Positions 1 through 7,440 of a DNA stretch of 64,000 bases are shown piece after piece. Position 1 is the stretch's first letter. Each line of letters starts with the position of its first letter. The notes under the pieces are model-generated. The model saw only the letters and a program-made list of their open reading frames with translations, made no database searches and was not told the DNA's origin. The stretch is from CAZBSE01 sp964610385. Lineage in GTDB: Bacteria; Actinomycetota; Humimicrobiia; Humimicrobiales; Humimicrobiaceae. A program made the translations under genes and the position numbers. Location: contig CAZSXW010000001.1 of the NCBI GenBank assembly GCA_964610385.1, positions 186,001 through 250,000 of the forward strand. The letters are read 5' to 3'.

Positions 1-560
1 TCCTCCTTATATCCACCATCATGCTTACTTCAATGTCCATAGTCAAAGAGAAGGAGGCAGGTACCATCGAACAGCTGATAGTGACACCTATAAAACCAAT
101 AGAATTAATAGCAGGTAAGACCATACCTTTCGCCATGATAGGTTTTATTGACGTATTACTTGTCATATCAGTATCCTACAGCTGGTTCGGGATCCCCCTA
201 CGGGGCAATCTGCTGATATTATTTTTCAGTATGATACTTTACCTGTTTGCGACCCTGGGAGTAGGATTGTTTATATCCACTATATCAAGGACCCAGCAGC
301 AGGCGATGATGTCTTCCTTTTTCTTTATGATGCCCGCAGTCCTTTTATCGGGCTTTATGTTCCCCATAGAAAATATGCCAACAGTCATTCAGTATATCAC
401 TTACTTAAATCCCCTTAGATATTTCTTTGTGATAATCACCGGTATTTTCTTAAAGGGAACAGGACTGGGCATACTATGGCCGCAGATGCTTGCGCTGGGA
501 ACCATCGGCATTATCATTCTTACTGTATCCATATTCAGGTTCAGAAAGAGAATTGAATGA
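1..560 (+). CDS. ABC-2 type exporter permease (C-terminal part)
   Basis: The reading frame is already open at base 3, so the gene starts upstream of the window and about 185 C-terminal residues are visible. The segment has the ABC-2 permease signature of the YbhR/YhhJ class: a cytoplasmic stretch with IVKEKEAGTIEQLIVTPIKP, four or five hydrophobic helices, and a late LLSGFMFPIENMP loop. Such permeases pair with an ATPase and a HlyD-type adaptor to export drugs or other hydrophobic compounds. A HlyD-type gene follows about 100 bases downstream on the same strand, supporting one exporter. Substrate unknown. Confidence 0.9.
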   Translation, partial: LLISTIMLTSMSIVKEKEAGTIEQLIVTPIKPIELIAGKTIPFAMIGFIDVLLVISVSYSWFGIPLRGNLLILFFSMILYLFATLGVGLFISTISRTQQQAMMSSFFFMMPAVLLSGFMFPIENMPTVIQYITYLNPLRYFFVIITGIFLKGTGLGILWPQMLALGTIGIIILTVSIFRFRKRIE

Positions 561-662
561 TATTTTAAAAACTGTATAAACATGGTTATCATTTAGCAGT
601 AGATTATATATAATATTTTTAAAACAAATAATATTTCAGAATAATTCAAAGGGGTAAGTAGT

Positions 663-1754
663 ATGAAGAAAAAAATCCTCCCGGTAATACTAATTGTAGT
701 AGCTCTGGCGGTAATATCATATTTTATCTATGACTATGTCAAAGATAAGATAGGAGAACAACTGGATATAATCGAAGCCTCGGGAATAATCGAAGCCGAA
801 ACTGTCACCTTAAGTGCCCCTGCCGGTTCAAAACTTATTGAAGCCAGTTATGATGAAGGTGACAGTATTGAATCTGGTGAGACAGCGGCCAGGATGGATG
901 ACAGTTTGATTGATAAAAAGATACAGGTAGCAAAAGCAAATGTTGAGGTAGCAAGGACCCAGCTTGAAGCAGCAGAACTTCAGTATAGGCAGAATATAGA
1001 AAAGGCGGAAAAAGCAGTCGAGCAGTCAAAGATATTAAAGGATTATATGGCTACCTACCACCACTTCATATACTATGATGAACCGGTAAGTATCACCAAA
1101 TCCGAATCCAGCAGTTCCTTTACTTCCTCAAATGGCCTGGCCTCCCAGCAGCTGATACCATCGGATATACAAAGTTCTTCCACTTCCGATTCTATAAATT
1201 ATGCGGGTGAGTCCCAAAAAAAATATGTTTTGGTCCAGCTTCAGGAAGCAATAAATCAATATAATATGGCTCTGCTGAACTTAGAGCAGTTAAAAGAAAA
1301 TGACTCACAGATCAATATCGCCGAAGATAATCTGAGCATTGCCGAATCCCAGCTTATACTATATGAACAACAGATAACCGAATTTGACATTATTTCACCT
1401 ATCGACGGCGTGGTTCTGAATAAGCTTTCGGCTGAAGGCGAGTATCTTCTGCCGGGTACGCCCATCTATGAAATAGGCGACCTGAAAAATGTGATATGTA
1501 ATATTTATATTCCTGAAGATAAATACGGAAAAATCTTTTTGGGCCAGGAAGTAATATTGACAGTCGATTCATATCCCGACCTGGAATTTAAAGGAGTGGT
1601 AAGCAAAATCTCGGACAAAGCAGAATTTACACCTAAAAACATCCAGACCAAAGAGGAAAGAGCAACAACAGTTTATAAAATAACCATAAGTCTTGAAAAT
1701 CGCCAGCTAAAGCTAAAACTCGGAATGCCGGCGGACGTGGTCATTAATATATAA
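663..1754 (+). CDS. HlyD-family membrane fusion / efflux adaptor protein
   Basis: The 363-residue protein has one N-terminal membrane helix (about residues 5-23), then a split biotinyl-lipoyl-like domain (first half near residues 45-80, second half near 240-285 with ISPIDGVVLNKLSAEGEYL), separated by a long, probably coiled-coil arm. A C-terminal beta-barrel region follows. This is the architecture of HlyD/YbhG adaptors that link an inner-membrane ABC exporter to the outside. The arm contains a Ser-rich insert (about residues 145-180). AGGGGTAAG lies just before the ATG and supports the start. It is probably co-transcribed with the ABC-2 permease upstream. Confidence 0.88.
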   Translation: MKKKILPVILIVVALAVISYFIYDYVKDKIGEQLDIIEASGIIEAETVTLSAPAGSKLIEASYDEGDSIESGETAARMDDSLIDKKIQVAKANVEVARTQLEAAELQYRQNIEKAEKAVEQSKILKDYMATYHHFIYYDEPVSITKSESSSSFTSSNGLASQQLIPSDIQSSSTSDSINYAGESQKKYVLVQLQEAINQYNMALLNLEQLKENDSQINIAEDNLSIAESQLILYEQQITEFDIISPIDGVVLNKLSAEGEYLLPGTPIYEIGDLKNVICNIYIPEDKYGKIFLGQEVILTVDSYPDLEFKGVVSKISDKAEFTPKNIQTKEERATTVYKITISLENRQLKLKLGMPADVVINI

Positions 1755-1796
1755 TGTTAAGAAACTAAATATTAAATCGTCTTTTAAAGGAAAGAA

Positions 1797-2324
1797 ATGA
1801 TTAAACATAATAAAAAGAACAACATCATAAAAATATCGGTTATCGGCGGCGGCAAGGTTGATACAGATATCTACCAGCTCGCTTATAGAGTAGGAAGGGA
1901 AATAGCCAGAAAGGAAGCTGTACTCATTTGCGGCGGGCTGACCGGCACAATGGAAGCAGCGTGCAAGGGAGCCAAAAAGGAAGGGGGTCTTACAATCGGA
2001 ATACTACCCACACAAAACGAAAATGATGCTAACGAATATGTCGATATAATAATACCTACCGGAATGGGTTATGCAAGGAATGTACCTATTATACTTTCAG
2101 CACATGCAGTAATCGCTATTGACGGAAGCTACGGAACTCTTTCCGAGATTGGTTATACATTGACCTACGAAAAACCCATAATCGGCCTCAAAACCTGGGA
2201 TGCACAGCCCTATTACAGTGAAAATACGCCATTTATAATAAGAGCAGAAACTGCAGAAGAAGCAGTCAAAATTGCCATAAAAGAAGCAAAAAATTATATT
2301 AAAAAGACCAAAAATCCAGTTTAA
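1797..2324 (+). CDS. TIGR00725-type LOG-like protein
   Basis: The 175-residue protein has a Rossmann-like fold with ISVIGGGK at the N-terminus, CGGLTGTMEAACKGA (about residues 46-60) and DGSYGTLSEIGYTL near residue 108. This matches the TIGR00725 family, related to the LOG/MoCo-carrier superfamily. It lacks the PGGxGT-x2-E motif of true cytokinin-activating LOG enzymes; the equivalent reads DGSYGTLSE. The molecular function is not established. An AAAGGAAAG sequence precedes the ATG. It follows the efflux adaptor on the same strand after about 40 bases and converges with the DUF1844 gene. Confidence 0.8.
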   Translation: MIKHNKKNNIIKISVIGGGKVDTDIYQLAYRVGREIARKEAVLICGGLTGTMEAACKGAKKEGGLTIGILPTQNENDANEYVDIIIPTGMGYARNVPIILSAHAVIAIDGSYGTLSEIGYTLTYEKPIIGLKTWDAQPYYSENTPFIIRAETAEEAVKIAIKEAKNYIKKTKNPV

Positions 2325-2333
2325 AACACCTGG

Positions 2334-2738
2334 TCACTTCGGAAATGCTTTAACAAAATTTATCTGCAGATTGGATAAAGAAGCTTTCAGGTTTTCTCTC
2401 TCTTCCGCGGTTACTTCATCCATTATTACTTTCAGAAGCGCATCGAAACCGTCCACCGCAAGTTTTGCCTGCTGCCTATCTTTATATTTATCATTTATTC
2501 CGATGGGAAGCCCCATTTTTTTATAGGCAAGGCTTGAAAGAGACATCATCATCTGCATTATAATGTCTTTGGTAGTCAACTTATTGATCTCTTCCTGCAG
2601 TTCTTTTATCATCTCTTCTTCACTTTTTTTGCGCTCTTCTTTTTTACCGCCCAGTTCTTCTCCTGCAAATTTATCTTTTAATTCCTTATCTTCCCCATCA
2701 CCCTTGATTTTTTTCTTCTTCTTTTCTTTTTTGGCCAT
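2334..2738 (-). CDS. DUF1844 family protein
   Basis: The 134-residue protein has a Lys/Glu-rich, very charged N-terminal half (residues 1-55) and a conserved C-terminal block with MMSLSSLAYKKMGLP, the hallmark of DUF1844. The C-terminal part is helical with a short hydrophobic stretch. Function unknown; the family is widespread and often sits near infC/rplT or nucleotide genes. A strong GGAGAGGTGA ribosome site lies six bases before the ATG. The apt gene ends 30 bases upstream on the same strand, so the two are probably one transcript. Confidence 0.8.
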   Translation of the reverse strand: MAKKEKKKKKIKGDGEDKELKDKFAGEELGGKKEERKKSEEEMIKELQEEINKLTTKDIIMQMMMSLSSLAYKKMGLPIGINDKYKDRQQAKLAVDGFDALLKVIMDEVTAEERENLKASLSNLQINFVKAFPK

Positions 2739-2768
2739 ATGCCATCACCTCTCCACATTACCATTTTT

Positions 2769-3290
2769 TTATTCTGACTCATATTTAATCAGCGAAAAAA
2801 TATCGTAACCTTCTAAAATTTTCCTTGGATTTAAAAATTCCAGTTCAATTAAAAAACATAGGCCCACTACTTCTCCACCCATTTGTTCAACCAGTTCTGC
2901 TTTTGCCTTTGCTGTACCCCCGGTAGCAACAAGATCGTCCACTATCAAAATCTTATCACCCTTTTTAACAGCGTCAACGTGTATCTGCATAACATTTTTA
3001 CCATACTCAAGATCGTATGATACCTCTCGTGTCTTATAGGGAAGCTTACCCGGCTTCCTTACCGGAATAAAGCCTACACCCAGCTTATAAGCCATAACCG
3101 CTCCGAATATAAAGCCTCTTGCTTCGGCACCCAGTATGGCATCTATCTTTTTACCCCGACAATAATCCAGCATCCTGTCTACAGCATATCTGAATGCTTC
3201 GCCGTCCTGCAGCAGAGTCGTGATATCTCTGAATACTACTCCCTTTTTGGGGAAATCCGGAATACTTCTTATCTTTTGTTTTAAATCCAA
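2769..3290 (-). CDS. apt: Adenine phosphoribosyltransferase
   Basis: This enzyme salvages adenine with PRPP to AMP. The 173-residue length is typical. The sequence opens with LKQKIRSIPDFPKKGVVFRDI, diagnostic of Apt, has the AILGAEARGFIFG adenine/flexible-loop region, and carries the PRPP-binding motif ILIVDDLVATGGTAKA around residues 113-128. It lies between an M3 peptidase (46 bases upstream) and DUF1844 on the same strand. Confidence 0.96.
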   Translation of the reverse strand: MDLKQKIRSIPDFPKKGVVFRDITTLLQDGEAFRYAVDRMLDYCRGKKIDAILGAEARGFIFGAVMAYKLGVGFIPVRKPGKLPYKTREVSYDLEYGKNVMQIHVDAVKKGDKILIVDDLVATGGTAKAKAELVEQMGGEVVGLCFLIELEFLNPRKILEGYDIFSLIKYESE

Positions 3291-3336
3291 TTCTTATCCT
3301 TTCTGCATAATTTTTCCTATAATAATAAAAATAATA

Positions 3337-4842
3337 TCAGATATCTCTAAAATTTTTAATCACATCAGTAAGTGAATTTATCAGGCAGCTTATATCCATA
3401 CCATCAAAGCCCAGCTGGGACAGAATCTCTTCCGGGGAATATTTCTGACCGTGGTACCATAGCTCCCTTAAAAAAGATCCTGCCGTCTTCTTCCTATACC
3501 AATCACGGCCAAATTTTGTGTATATATATTCTTCAAGCTGCGACTGAAAGATCCATGCCCTTATGTAATTGGTGCAGTAAAATCCTTCATCCACGTCCTT
3601 TAAATAAGTCTCTTCGGGGTATTCCATTAAATTTACAGAGGATAAGATCTGCCTATAGATCGAATCCTTATCCTCTATGGGACTCCCATCATGAAGAATC
3701 AGTTCATATTTAAGCTTCCCGGCATATCTCCTGCAAAACCAGAGTTTTACAAGACTCGAGAAATATATAAATTCGCCAGCTTCATCAGGGCTCATGTTCA
3801 GAAAGTCGACCAGCCACTTCCTGTTCTGCATAAGCTGCTCCATGCAAAAAGCATATCCTTCGGTCACTGCATTATCACCCAGACACCTGTACTCGAAATC
3901 AAGTCCTGGACTTGTATTTCCAAAGTGAAGAGAATGTCCTCCTTCATGAAATACGGCTTCAAAATCATCCTGTCCTCCGCCCGGCATGACTACCAGATAT
4001 ATCTCTTCCGGTATCTTAGGTGCACTGCAGAAAGCACGTGGTGATTTATTCTCTCTTTCCTCCAGATCCAGGTGTATATTGTCATATCTGGAAAGATCTA
4101 TACCCAAACCTGATATAGTATCTATAAAAACCGGCACCAGAATTTCCTTTTTAAAGAAGTTGTCATATTTTTTTGCTCTCTTTATAAATGCAAAATCGCT
4201 TCTGGTCGAGTCTTTTAGAGATATTCCCAATTCCCTCTCCAAGAGTTTTCCGAAATGCTTTTGATATAAACCATGGGTTTGGTCTAAAAGCCCTTCCATC
4301 TCAATTTTAAGATCAATAAAATCCTGCTGTTTCAAATATGAGAAAAGCTCCCTGTAGCTTGGGAATCCCAGATCTACCGCCTGGTTGTGAAGAGTATCCC
4401 AGTATTTATATAGAACATCATTAAAAGACTCCGCTATTTTTTCATTCCTTTTTCTTTCGATTTCTCTCCTTTTTGCTCTATCCGGTTCATTGGTAAGAAG
4501 TACCTCTGAATATCTAAAGGGAATCTCCTTTCCTTCTATATCGATCTTTGCCTGTGCCTCTTCCTGTGCAATCCTATCAACCAGTTCTTTTACCTGTCTT
4601 TCCATGTAGCCTTCAGTGCAGAATTTTAAAAGAAATGCCGCTTTTTTTCTATTCTCTCCGAGGCTTTTATCTTTTATACCTTTAATATAATCGATACAAC
4701 CACGGTCAAATAAATATCCATACCGTTCATAGATAGAACTGAGGTTAAGACTGTTTTTCTGACCTGAGAAATGAAGGTAATATTCCTTATCTATCTTGGA
4801 TAAAAATGATTCGGAATCCTTCCTGTATTTCGTAATGTCCAT
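3337..4842 (-). CDS. M3-family zinc metallopeptidase (oligoendopeptidase F-like)
   Basis: The 501-residue protein carries the zinc motif FHEGGHSLHFG (HExxH near residue 299) followed by an alpha-helical region with the downstream glutamate expected in clan MA(E) M3 peptidases (LGDNAVTEGYAF). It is shorter than typical PepF (about 600) because the N-terminal lid region is reduced. These are cytoplasmic enzymes that degrade short peptides. No signal peptide is visible. It is followed by apt on the same strand. Confidence 0.88.
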   Translation of the reverse strand: MDITKYRKDSESFLSKIDKEYYLHFSGQKNSLNLSSIYERYGYLFDRGCIDYIKGIKDKSLGENRKKAAFLLKFCTEGYMERQVKELVDRIAQEEAQAKIDIEGKEIPFRYSEVLLTNEPDRAKRREIERKRNEKIAESFNDVLYKYWDTLHNQAVDLGFPSYRELFSYLKQQDFIDLKIEMEGLLDQTHGLYQKHFGKLLERELGISLKDSTRSDFAFIKRAKKYDNFFKKEILVPVFIDTISGLGIDLSRYDNIHLDLEERENKSPRAFCSAPKIPEEIYLVVMPGGGQDDFEAVFHEGGHSLHFGNTSPGLDFEYRCLGDNAVTEGYAFCMEQLMQNRKWLVDFLNMSPDEAGEFIYFSSLVKLWFCRRYAGKLKYELILHDGSPIEDKDSIYRQILSSVNLMEYPEETYLKDVDEGFYCTNYIRAWIFQSQLEEYIYTKFGRDWYRKKTAGSFLRELWYHGQKYSPEEILSQLGFDGMDISCLINSLTDVIKNFRDI

Positions 4843-4894
4843 ATGTCTATATACCAGATTTTAAATTATATGAATTTGTTTAATTATTATTAGA

Positions 4895-5986
4895 TCAGAA
4901 TAAGCCTTCCTGTTGCTGATCCTGCTTTGGATCCTGCTCATCTTCATCTACGTCTTCACTATCTTTATTGCCGGTGTCATTATCCAGTGATTCTTTTACA
5001 TACATGCCATTTTCATCCTCACCTGACTCGAGCTCCTTTAAAAAGACCGAACCTTCAAAATTTTTAGCATAGTCCGACCAATCAGCACCACTCTTGTTTT
5101 CATTCAGTATAATATTGTACCCCCCTATATCAGCATCCAGATAATCTAAATGAAAAATTACAAAAGCCTCCAGTATCTTGGGCCTCCTGGGGGAACCGAA
5201 TTCCTTATACCCGTGATGGCTTACTATTATATGTAGAAGTCTGTTCTTCAAATCATCCGGGAAGCCTTTTATCTGTTTTATTTTCTCCAGGACCATTCCA
5301 TAACCAATGGTTATATGGCCGAGCAATTTTCCCTCATCTGTCACCTCGGTGTTTACCACCGTCTTATATTCTCTGATCTTTCCAATGTCATGAAGAACGG
5401 CTCCACACACCAAAAGATCATAATTCAGATTATGATAAATTCTGGATAGAGAATCGCAGATTTTAGTTATTGATAACGTATGTTCTAGAAGTCCTCCCCT
5501 AAAAGCGTGGTGATATTTTACAGCTGCCGTTGAATTCTTAAAATCTTCCACTAATTCTTTATCATCAAAAAATAAATCGATTAATTTCCTAAAAAAAGGA
5601 TTTTTAACTCTGGAAGTATATTTCATAAGTTCCGAGAACATTTCATCAATATTCTTACTGGTAGTCTTTATGTAATCCGAATATTCAAGATCTTTTTTAT
5701 CTTCAATTTTTTTTAAAGAACTTACCACCAGCTGCCTGCTGCCTTTATATTCTTTTACCTCTCCTTCTACCAGAACGAAATCTCCTTGGTTAAAATCACC
5801 TGCATTTTTATATATTTCAGTCCACAACACTCCGTCAATATCACCTTCCCTATCCTGAAAACTAACCACACAGTAATCTTCACCATTCTTCTTCTTTTTA
5901 ATCTGTTTTCTGGCCAATACGAATATGGTGCTGACCCTCGTTCCTACATTTAAGTCTGATATATACTGGCTCTTCTTAACATCCAT
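4895..5986 (-). CDS. yhaM: YhaM/CBF1-like 3'-5' exoribonuclease (OB fold + HD domain)
   Basis: An N-terminal OB-fold nucleic-acid binding domain (about residues 8-100) is followed by an HD hydrolase domain with HHAFRGGLLEHTL, VLHDIGKI and a later HHGYKEFGSPRRP histidine pair. This is the organisation of YhaM exonucleases. An acidic Gln/Asp/Glu-rich tail (about 35 residues) is extra relative to Bacillus YhaM. I choose the ATG at 5986 because AAAGGA sits about 8 bases upstream and family homology begins there. The frame stays open to a GTG at 6049, but those 21 extra codons resemble the start of surE (see the pseudogene entry). Confidence 0.87.
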   Translation of the reverse strand: MDVKKSQYISDLNVGTRVSTIFVLARKQIKKKKNGEDYCVVSFQDREGDIDGVLWTEIYKNAGDFNQGDFVLVEGEVKEYKGSRQLVVSSLKKIEDKKDLEYSDYIKTTSKNIDEMFSELMKYTSRVKNPFFRKLIDLFFDDKELVEDFKNSTAAVKYHHAFRGGLLEHTLSITKICDSLSRIYHNLNYDLLVCGAVLHDIGKIREYKTVVNTEVTDEGKLLGHITIGYGMVLEKIKQIKGFPDDLKNRLLHIIVSHHGYKEFGSPRRPKILEAFVIFHLDYLDADIGGYNIILNENKSGADWSDYAKNFEGSVFLKELESGEDENGMYVKESLDNDTGNKDSEDVDEDEQDPKQDQQQEGLF

Positions 5987-6049
5987 GGTAGAAATCCTTT
6001 CAGAATCTATTCCATTATCATTAGTAAGTGAAATTACTCTTCTTTTCAC
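5987..6049 (-). pseudogene. surE 5'-end remnant fused in frame ahead of the YhaM-like gene
   Basis: The 21 codons between a GTG at 6049 and the YhaM ATG encode a peptide containing LTNDNGIDSERIST. The complete surE gene at 19066-19842 starts with the equivalent LTNDDGIDSEGLST. By hand, 13 of the first 22 residues agree and the DNA matches at about 70%. YhaM proteins do not normally carry this sequence. The YhaM ribosome-binding sequence itself (GAAAGGATTTCTACC) aligns with surE codons. I read this as the surviving 5' end of a second surE copy. Confidence 0.7.
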
Positions 6050-6312
6050 GTTTTTTATATAACCTGCATGTCAACTATAAAATTTTACAACATTCTATAT
6101 TTAAAATCATCATACTAAGAAAATTTATAGCAGATATGGCAATATGATACTTTTGTGCTATTATCGACCTTTCATAAAATAATCTATATTTTCAACACTT
6201 CTTATTAAGTCCTCAGCATCATTATAGATTTATTACTATGTTGTTTAGACACTGAGAAAATTTTATTAAAACAATTTAGCAGTATGGAAATTATTAATTA
6301 TTTATTTTAAAA
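6050..6312. other. Gene-free spacer holding a duplicated upstream element
   Basis: No gene is visible. Bases 6150-6274 duplicate the region upstream of the GGDEF gene (23149-23273). The rest (6050-6149 and 6275-6312) is AT-rich and I see no terminator hairpin in it. The element would drive leftward transcription toward the YhaM-like gene if it still works as a promoter. Confidence 0.6.
6150..6274 (-). repeat. Direct repeat copy A: start codon and upstream region of the GGDEF gene
   Basis: The 125 bases match 23149-23273 with five mismatches by hand count. In the other copy this segment covers the first codons and upstream region of the PAS-GGDEF gene. Here the start codon is ATA instead of ATG and no GGDEF coding sequence follows. 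Both copies point leftward. Confidence 0.92.
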
Positions 6313-7425
6313 TCATTTATCTAAACTGACTTTTGACCTGAATTTTTCAACTTCCCAATTTTTTATGAAATCAATTTGCTCTTCATCCATAAACTTGTGC
6401 CCTCCGAAGCTTTCAGTATATACAGCAATTTTTAACGCATCAAGAAAAAAGAGCATAGTAATATTGGAAGCATCTTCTCCATCACCAAGAGCGAACACAC
6501 CTGTCGCCCTGACAGCTATTACCTTAGGATTACATCCATTTCTTTTCCTGTATTTATATATATCCTGTTTAATGCTGCTTAAATCCTCTACAAACAACAT
6601 CTCGGGGCCTGCATAAACAATATGGTCAGGAGTATAGGAAGAATGGACTTTCTCAAACGAAGCACTGGTTTTAACAGCAGCACTTATTTCTCTATTATTT
6701 TTAAATATTATATACGAACCCTTAAAGGCAGGATAATTTTTTAAACATCTATTCACCTTCTCCCTCTTTGCATTATCGATCCGGACTGGAGAAAAATCAG
6801 GCTCGCGTGTAATATTTTTTTTTAGGGTTCCTATTACAAAATTATGGATAGTTTCGACACCTTTAGTAGTTTCAGCTCCTACAAACATACCATGATTTTC
6901 AAGCAAAATAATATCTGATGGTTTTTTATGTTTTTTTCCATGCTCTGTCAGCCTGACCTTAATTAATCTTGCCAGGGTATATCCCGGATTTACTGAAGGA
7001 ATCCACATGCAACGGGTACTAAACAATTGCTCTGATACTCGACGGCCTTCTATGCTACAGGTGAGTCCATTGACTATAGCGGGGTGGGTGTGGACAACAT
7101 ATTTCTGTGGCAGTACATCATGCAATAGCGACTCAACACTAGGACGCTTGGTTTCTCCCTTAACCCTTGAATCCAAAAGATCTTTTAAGGCCTGCTTCTC
7201 TCTTAAATCAGCATCAGTTGGATACTTCTTCTCCCATATCCTGCTTAACTTATTCCTATCCAGTTTAACAAATCCATCTTCCCTGATGGAATCCAGCTTA
7301 AAACCAGAGGCTTTAACATAAAGATATCTACCATCTTTAACAGATGTATTTCCACCCCCAGCCAGTAAAAAATCAGGGTCTTTTCCATAAAAGCGGGATA
7401 TCTTAACCAGTTCTTTTATACTCAT
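6313..7425 (-). CDS. Class II (zinc) aldolase, RhaD/rhamnulose-1-phosphate aldolase-like
   Basis: The 370-residue protein resembles the N-terminal aldolase half of bifunctional RhaD/RhaE-type proteins. The core shows LAGGGNTSVKDG (residues 21-32), a Glu followed by the zinc ligands in VVHTHPAIVNG (about 110-120), and the third histidine in LLENHGMFVGAET (about 175-187). The expected reaction is retro-aldol cleavage of a ketose 1-phosphate to DHAP and an aldehyde (L-lactaldehyde for rhamnulose 1-phosphate). It is the last gene of the DeoR-headed operon, 15 bases after the fused E1 gene. A nearly identical internal fragment (residues about 106-182) is found at 23273-23502. Confidence 0.85.
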   Translation of the reverse strand: MSIKELVKISRFYGKDPDFLLAGGGNTSVKDGRYLYVKASGFKLDSIREDGFVKLDRNKLSRIWEKKYPTDADLREKQALKDLLDSRVKGETKRPSVESLLHDVLPQKYVVHTHPAIVNGLTCSIEGRRVSEQLFSTRCMWIPSVNPGYTLARLIKVRLTEHGKKHKKPSDIILLENHGMFVGAETTKGVETIHNFVIGTLKKNITREPDFSPVRIDNAKREKVNRCLKNYPAFKGSYIIFKNNREISAAVKTSASFEKVHSSYTPDHIVYAGPEMLFVEDLSSIKQDIYKYRKRNGCNPKVIAVRATGVFALGDGEDASNITMLFFLDALKIAVYTESFGGHKFMDEEQIDFIKNWEVEKFRSKVSLDK

Positions 7426-7440
7426 TTCTCTTTATATGAT

